64,000 bases of DNA from DTKD01 sp050948905 (GTDB lineage: Bacteria; Armatimonadota; UBA5829), in assembly GCA_050948905.1 (NCBI GenBank), contig JBMNES010000001.1, positions 2,976,001-3,040,000 of the forward strand. The letters are read 5' to 3'. Position numbers and translations under genes: made by a program. Shown piece after piece: positions 59,370-64,000 of the stretch. The notes beneath the pieces are model-generated. The model saw nothing but the letters and a program-made list of their open reading frames with translations. It was not told the DNA's origin and ran no database searches. Within the stretch, counting starts at the first letter, position 1. Every line of letters begins with the position of its first letter.

Positions 59370-60587
59370 TCAGCTTGAGACTACGCGTGCATTGAACTGT
59401 ATATAGCTATTTGCTTGAGTGTTCTTCACGGAGATAGTCTTGTCGATAGTAGAAAGCACTATCACGTTTCTTTCCGAGCCACAGCTAACCTGGAACTTAC
59501 CATGATTACGGATAATCACATTGCCTTTCGCTTTCACCTCCAGCACAGCAACCTTTTGTCGTCCACTCAGCTCTGGTAGCGCAATACACTGCTGGTCGTC
59601 TGGGTCTCCCCCTATGTAGGTGGGCTTCCCGTAGCGAACAGAACCTTGCAGCCCGCCAATTTGGACGAACTGCGTTTTGTTGATAAAGGACCAATACCAA
59701 ACTGCAACGCCGACCAGCAGGAGCACCAATACTATCAGAACAATAGCAGTCCAGTTTACTGGGTGAATCTCCGCGCTTCTATCTGCCTCCGGGCGATTGT
59801 CTGATTGCTGCTGAGTTGTCTGCGAAACCTTGGCAAGCAGCTCTGATCTGCTTGTGGATTCCAGCTCTGCCAGCGGTTGTAGACTTGATGGGGCATAGAT
59901 CGAATAAAAGACAGCAAATGGTACAGGTTGGCCCGCACCGTCAACATTCCGCCCCTCGATTCGTCCCCTCGTAGCAAGTTCGAATCCGGTCGTCTCAAGC
60001 GTCTTCGTGAACTCAGGATCCTTGGCCGCAAGCCCATATTCCCCAGGACGAACAGGGGGCTCTGATACTTCCGAATCGCTAAGGATTATGATCACGGTAG
60101 ATTTTGGCAACTCTACTCGGCTTAGCGCAGACAACAATGCACGTTCATCATCATGTCCCCCAAGCGAGCCGTTTCTGATTTGCGGAGACTTAGGAGCCAG
60201 AGCATACAGCTCTCTTATTCTGCTTCTGCGGAATGTCTCGTTCCAGACCGATCCCCCCCAGAGATCCAACTCGAATGGGGAAAATGATACTTTGTCAGCA
60301 TACTTGTCATTTTGTATCATATACTGACTAAGCAGGCCATTATAGAGATCCCGTACTGCGCGGGCTCGCGGACCATTGGTTCTGACCGTATTCATTAGGA
60401 CAACGAAGTGGAAAGTGCCCTTCTCTGCATCACTGCCTGACTTGGCTATCGCTTTACCTAAGTCATTTCGCAATGTATCAAAAGATACGAGACACTCCGC
60501 AGGTGATTCCTCGGCACAAGCGGGTAAGACTGGGCTCAGTAGCAGTATCAGCACAAGCACAAAGGCGAGGCTTACAATTTTTTTCAT
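59370..60587 (-). CDS. Exported, anchored vWA-like protein (degenerate MIDAS)
   Basis: 405 residues. Signal peptide about 1-25. A vWA-like Rossmann domain at about 55-240: HFVVLMNTVRTNG is the first strand, but the DxSxS metal motif is absent; HDDERALLSALSRVELPKST and IIIILSDSEVSEP fit later elements. A transmembrane helix at about 273-295 is followed by a C-terminal beta-rich domain of about 110 residues. It overlaps the upstream gene by ATGA. It probably places its vWA-like part outside the membrane and its tail in the cytosol. Confidence 0.65.
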   Translation of the reverse strand: MKKIVSLAFVLVLILLLSPVLPACAEESPAECLVSFDTLRNDLGKAIAKSGSDAEKGTFHFVVLMNTVRTNGPRARAVRDLYNGLLSQYMIQNDKYADKVSFSPFELDLWGGSVWNETFRRSRIRELYALAPKSPQIRNGSLGGHDDERALLSALSRVELPKSTVIIILSDSEVSEPPVRPGEYGLAAKDPEFTKTLETTGFELATRGRIEGRNVDGAGQPVPFAVFYSIYAPSSLQPLAELESTSRSELLAKVSQTTQQQSDNRPEADRSAEIHPVNWTAIVLIVLVLLLVGVAVWYWSFINKTQFVQIGGLQGSVRYGKPTYIGGDPDDQQCIALPELSGRQKVAVLEVKAKGNVIIRNHGKFQVSCGSERNVIVLSTIDKTISVKNTQANSYIQFNARVVSS

Positions 60588-61957
60588 GACGCCTCCTGAA
60601 ATGCGTAGGTCCGCAGCTTCACTTCAGCACCTTCGCGTGATGCGACAACCAATCTTGAATCTGCAACGCACAGGATTGGTGCCATAGCAGTAGTGGCAAC
60701 AGAGCTAACAGCGCCCGTTGATGGGTTTATGAGGCAAGTCTCTGTTCTGCCGGGTGAAGACCTCTTCAATAATAGTCGCGAATCACCTGAACCATCAGTA
60801 ATCGCCAGCATGTCTGGCTCCGTACTGGCTCCTGTGGACAGATCCACTCTTTCTGGGTTACGAGTTATGGCGCCAAGTTCAAAGCGAAGTACGCCAGCCC
60901 GGCAAGCGACGTATAGGTTCTCTTCAAGAACACTAAACTCCGCAATCGCGTCCTGGCCAAGCAAACGGCTTGCATGGTTATCGTCTGGACCTCCAAATGA
61001 CCAGATGCGTAGTTGTTGCTCAGAATCGTAGCCCACCGATATGAGTCGCCCGCTGGATGAAGCTATGCGAGTGCATCGGCAACCAGAAAGTTCTTGAGCG
61101 AATCTGGCCTCGCCTGAGTCGAGGCTTAACGACAGGACTCCCCGCCCCTCGGTGGCAAGATGCAATCCATTCGCCGCAACAGCATCGGTGATCTCCTGAG
61201 CGCGCAGATCAAGCGAAAACACACTCTCTGTCCACGCAGTCGTATCAACGGCCAGAATCTCAGTGCGTAGTCCAGCAATCGAGCGTATCACGAGCCAATG
61301 TTTCTCGTCTTTGGCTTGGCGCACGAAGATGCCCTCGTAGTCTTTATAGACTGCGTCATCCATCAGGGAAATAGCAATTGCTCTTCGATCTCCCAGGACA
61401 AATGCGTGCCCGTCATCCAATATGAGTGATCTCGGCTCAAAACCGGGAACTTGGGGCAGCAGAACCGTGCTTACACGGTGCCAATTCTGCCCATCCCACC
61501 GAAATGAAAGCAAGGTCTTGGGTGACACGGCAACGAGTTGACCATACCTGTAAGCGATGAGCCGTATGTCCTCCTTACAGGTCAGCGCTGCTACAGGGCG
61601 AATCGAATGTCCGAAAACTCCACTCCATCGGGCCGAATTCGTGCCGTCCAGAGATCCACGATCAGATGGGAACGCTGATGAAGGTTCTATCAGCGACGCT
61701 GAGCAGCCAGGGTTCAGGCAATTGCGTTCGTCCAACTTGTACAGGCGTCCACAGATCGGGCAAGCTTTGAATGGATGTCCGCATAGCGGACAGCTTGCCT
61801 GCCAATGTCCATTTGCGTCAGCAATTGGAACTACAGCATCCGGCTCCGACTCCTGATACGGGCATATCTGGGCAACTCTCTTGCCACACCAAACGCAGAA
61901 AACCGCGCCCGGCACCTCCTCCGGCAGACTCTGGTCGCAATGCGGACAGATGCTCAT
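60584..61957 (-). CDS. Zinc-ribbon plus beta-propeller-like protein
   Basis: 457 residues. The N-terminus has several zinc-ribbon pairs: CPHC/CVWC (C4, C7, C21, C24), then CPLC, CPIC and a C-x4-C in NCLNPGC. From about residue 110 there are repeated strand blocks (LIAYRYGQLVAVSPKTLLSFRW, LISVGYDSEQQLRIWSFGG), consistent with a beta-propeller scaffold. No enzyme motif was seen. ATGA overlaps join it to both neighbours. It may recruit partners to the tubulin-like protein, which also ends in a zinc ribbon. Confidence 0.65.
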   Translation of the reverse strand: MSICPHCDQSLPEEVPGAVFCVWCGKRVAQICPYQESEPDAVVPIADANGHWQASCPLCGHPFKACPICGRLYKLDERNCLNPGCSASLIEPSSAFPSDRGSLDGTNSARWSGVFGHSIRPVAALTCKEDIRLIAYRYGQLVAVSPKTLLSFRWDGQNWHRVSTVLLPQVPGFEPRSLILDDGHAFVLGDRRAIAISLMDDAVYKDYEGIFVRQAKDEKHWLVIRSIAGLRTEILAVDTTAWTESVFSLDLRAQEITDAVAANGLHLATEGRGVLSLSLDSGEARFAQELSGCRCTRIASSSGRLISVGYDSEQQLRIWSFGGPDDNHASRLLGQDAIAEFSVLEENLYVACRAGVLRFELGAITRNPERVDLSTGASTEPDMLAITDGSGDSRLLLKRSSPGRTETCLINPSTGAVSSVATTAMAPILCVADSRLVVASREGAEVKLRTYAFQEAS

Positions 61958-63612
61958 CCTTTGGTTTCCTTTTTGTCATTTAACAAATCATCAAGTAGCT
62001 GGTCATCAACTGATCTAGGCGCGTCGGGAGCCTCAGCATCCGATGGGCAGGCTTCACTATTGTCGGTAAGTAGCTCTTCTTCCGGGCAGTTTTTGCCAGG
62101 CTGCGGGGTATCAGGTGGGCACGCTTGCTCAGATGGGCATGTGGCCTCCGTGTCGGCAGAAAAACTCGCATCTGATGCGGGTTCAGCCACGTCAGCTTCA
62201 GCTACGTCATTTTGAACATCATCAGTATTGATTGTTGTCTTGATGCTGTCTGATTGAAGTGACTCTGAGCTGAAAACACATCGGCGAACCAGGGCCTTCC
62301 TGAGAACGGTTACCTTTTGTGTATTATCCCTGAACGTGAAGCCTACGCGCCGGGTAGCTTCAATCTGATTGTCACGTGACGGGTCGTCAACCCATACCAG
62401 GTCACGGTCACTGAAGTCGTGATGATCCTTTCTAAACATATCACCTTTTGCTGGACAGATCACGGAGAGTCCTTTTGACTCCAACAACTCGTGTGTATTG
62501 TTCTGTATAAGCAACAAGCAATAGTAGTCATCGAAATATTGAGGGTCTAGGCCGCGTTTGACCAAGACTGGCAAAGTATCTACCGTTCCGTATATATAAG
62601 CCCGTATTCTATCTAAGTTTTGCTCAAACCACATACGTCCTTGCTGAATGCCAAGGTCATTGCGCAGTAACAATATCCCGGACAGCAGCTCTCTCACCTC
62701 GTTCGGTAGGGCTTCATAGTGTTCTAACAGACGTTGCTGCAGTCCCTGTAGGTCCCTTGGAATAGATGAACGCTCAAGCTGAGAAAGTTCGAGTTGTGTG
62801 TTAGCGAGGTCGGATTGAGCCGTCTTATATAACTGACTGGAATATTCAGCCTCTTTTTTTGCTTCATTCAGATCATCTCTGAGTGAGTCTGCCCTAGCCG
62901 ACACCTCATCATAACTGGCGTTCGCTGCACTCAGGCGTCGCTCCATCTCATCGCATTGGTTCCGCCATCTTTCAATCTCTTGCAATGCAGAGGATGACAG
63001 CTGTGCACTGGCTGGTGGGTATGGCTCGTTCCTCCTACAATCTGTCTCGGGATACCCGGCGACTGCGTCATTCTTGGTGATGCTGCCCCTTCCCGAGGGC
63101 CTGCAATCTGTCTGGCTACCGGTTCTACCTTTCCAACAGACAGGGATCTCAATCAGTTGGGCGAGCAAATCGTTCAGGCATTGACCTTGTTCCTCCTGTT
63201 TTGTCTGCACTCTCGCAGATGGTGCAGCATCATTGTACAAACGTATGAATTCCTTAGAATAATCAGTGCTGACACAATCATTGCCACGCAAGCTCTCGCA
63301 CAGGCCTTCCAATCTCTTCCAGAGACTGATCAGACCATCGTGAGTCTTCGTTTCTTTGAGCTCCGCTTGCATCTGCACCAACTCAGATTGAATTGCCTGG
63401 TAGCTACGTTTCATATGTCGTCTTCCTATGAGCTGACTAATCTTGCAGAAAAGTCGTTTGATTGCCTCAAAGATCGCATCTGCCACGGTGGCAATTACCG
63501 ACCTTTTCAGCTGTCTATTGGCCTTGGCTGCATTTTCTGTTGTCTTGCGGGCCGCAGGATCTGGTACTCTCTGCGGCTGGGTGGGTTTCCTAAACTTTTT
63601 GCGCTTCGCCAT
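61954..63612 (-). CDS. Coiled-coil protein with GrpE-like domain and acidic tail
   Basis: 552 residues. Lys/Arg-rich start, helical region about 40-150, coiled coil about 205-285, then about 300-446 with GrpE-like features: a helical part (NEVRELLSGILLLRNDLGI) and a C-terminal wing-like end with VICPAKGDMFRKDHHD, IEATRRVGFTFRDNTQKVTV and LRKALVRR. This matches the GrpE order G-D-x-F-(x)n-H ... G-Y/F ... L-R-x-A. Residues about 450-552 are acidic, Ser/Pro/Cys-rich. It starts 10 nt after the Hsp70-like gene, which supports a nucleotide-exchange role. The GrpE call is an inference from pattern. Confidence 0.55.
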   Translation of the reverse strand: MAKRKKFRKPTQPQRVPDPAARKTTENAAKANRQLKRSVIATVADAIFEAIKRLFCKISQLIGRRHMKRSYQAIQSELVQMQAELKETKTHDGLISLWKRLEGLCESLRGNDCVSTDYSKEFIRLYNDAAPSARVQTKQEEQGQCLNDLLAQLIEIPVCWKGRTGSQTDCRPSGRGSITKNDAVAGYPETDCRRNEPYPPASAQLSSSALQEIERWRNQCDEMERRLSAANASYDEVSARADSLRDDLNEAKKEAEYSSQLYKTAQSDLANTQLELSQLERSSIPRDLQGLQQRLLEHYEALPNEVRELLSGILLLRNDLGIQQGRMWFEQNLDRIRAYIYGTVDTLPVLVKRGLDPQYFDDYYCLLLIQNNTHELLESKGLSVICPAKGDMFRKDHHDFSDRDLVWVDDPSRDNQIEATRRVGFTFRDNTQKVTVLRKALVRRCVFSSESLQSDSIKTTINTDDVQNDVAEADVAEPASDASFSADTEATCPSEQACPPDTPQPGKNCPEEELLTDNSEACPSDAEAPDAPRSVDDQLLDDLLNDKKETKG

Positions 63613-63622
63613 GCTCTCTCCC

Positions 63623-64000
63623 CTAAAGCCTGTATGTCAAGATAGCGATGTACTCGCCGAATTCTGCCGTGGCTGCTGCCGTATCTCGGGTCGCATACTC
63701 GAGCCGCATCTCTCCCTGATGAATAGCAGCCCTGATAGATAGCAAAGCTTTGCTGTTGTAAGGATTGAATAGCTTACAGGTTCCCACACGCAGCTCCTCA
63801 TTGCCTAATCGAACCATAATGCTCAGGTCTAGCCTTCCACGTTGCGGCATCTCATATGTCTTCTGAGGGATAAGCACCTCTTGTGGGGAGTTCTTGCGGA
63901 AACGAGCTACGTCGGAACCTAGACTGGTGCGGAGTGTCACATCATATGGAAAAGCATTCTTTATACTAGCGTCTGGTATCCAAACCGCGCCGTATGCTAC
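63623..64000 (-). CDS. Hsp70/DnaK-like protein, C-terminal part (continues past right edge)
   Basis: 125 residues of an open frame that runs off the window. VAYGAVWIPDASIKNAFPYDVTLRTS resembles the DnaK end-of-ATPase motif (A-x-GAA) and the linker D-V-T-P-L-S/T, and the beta-rich part after it (SPQEVLIPQKTYEMPQRGRL, ELRVGTCKL) resembles the substrate-binding domain. There is no helical lid after it, so the C-terminus is short. The neighbouring GrpE-like gene fits. The ATPase domain cannot be seen. Confidence 0.6.
   Translation of the reverse strand, partial: VAYGAVWIPDASIKNAFPYDVTLRTSLGSDVARFRKNSPQEVLIPQKTYEMPQRGRLDLSIMVRLGNEELRVGTCKLFNPYNSKALLSIRAAIHQGEMRLEYATRDTAAATAEFGEYIAILTYRL

Overview
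The window looks like chromosomal DNA from a diderm member of the Terrabacteria, most probably Armatimonadota-like. This is inferred from gene content and order, not from a search. The pointers are a ribosomal superoperon that continues through rplQ-truA-rplM-rpsI, an ffh-rpsP-khpA-ylqD-rimM-trmD-rplS-lepB-rnhB-yraN cluster, a GerMN/Amidase_3 exported protein, a YjbH-like outer-membrane protein, PEP-CTERM proteins paired with TIGR03790 proteins, and a GH123/DUF4091 protein. Almost everything to 47.9 kb is read leftwards. No rRNA, tRNA, CRISPR array, transposase or integrase was seen.

Layout. 1-3816: the first 1272 codons of a very large exported amidase that runs off the left edge. 4.1-28.8 kb: the str-S10-spc-alpha superoperon (rpsL, rpsG, fusA, tuf, rpsJ to rpsI, with secY, adk, map, infA, rpmJ, rpoA, truA). 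It starts at a consensus promoter near 29.0 kb followed by an attenuator-like hairpin. An EF-G paralogue sits between rplE and rpsN, and several spacers can fold into hairpins. 29.2-34.5 kb: YjbH-like protein, RodZ-like protein, a PhoB/PhoR-type pair coupled to a Rex-like regulator with a Cys-rich N-terminal domain, and a type IV-pilin-like protein. 34.7-40.8 kb: yraN-rnhB-lepB-rplS-trmD-rimM-ylqD-khpA-rpsP-ffh from a consensus promoter. 41-48 kb: an aminotransferase, a partly duplicated TIGR03790/PEP-CTERM locus, an ankyrin protein and a GH123-like protein.

48.2-53 kb holds eight rightward genes for small, unrecognised, mostly membrane proteins, starting at a consensus promoter. A short palindromic repeat with a GGGGAAAGGGTTTCC-like core lies before many of them. 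53-55 kb holds a one-domain EamA protein and a two-gene unit (winged-helix protein plus TIGR02391-like protein).

55.5-64 kb, and beyond the right edge, is the most interesting locus. It is a compact leftward operon of an Hsp70-like protein (C-terminal part only), a coiled-coil protein with a GrpE-like domain, a zinc-ribbon/beta-propeller protein, an exported and anchored degenerate vWA-like protein, a small membrane protein and a 1061-residue tubulin/FtsZ-like protein with a C-terminal zinc ribbon. The junctions are ATGA overlaps or 10-18 nt gaps, and a terminator follows. I infer a chaperone-regulated, membrane-associated tubulin-like machine. Tubulin-like/vWA gene neighbourhoods have been proposed before for membrane remodelling, but the Hsp70/GrpE-like partners make this version worth study.
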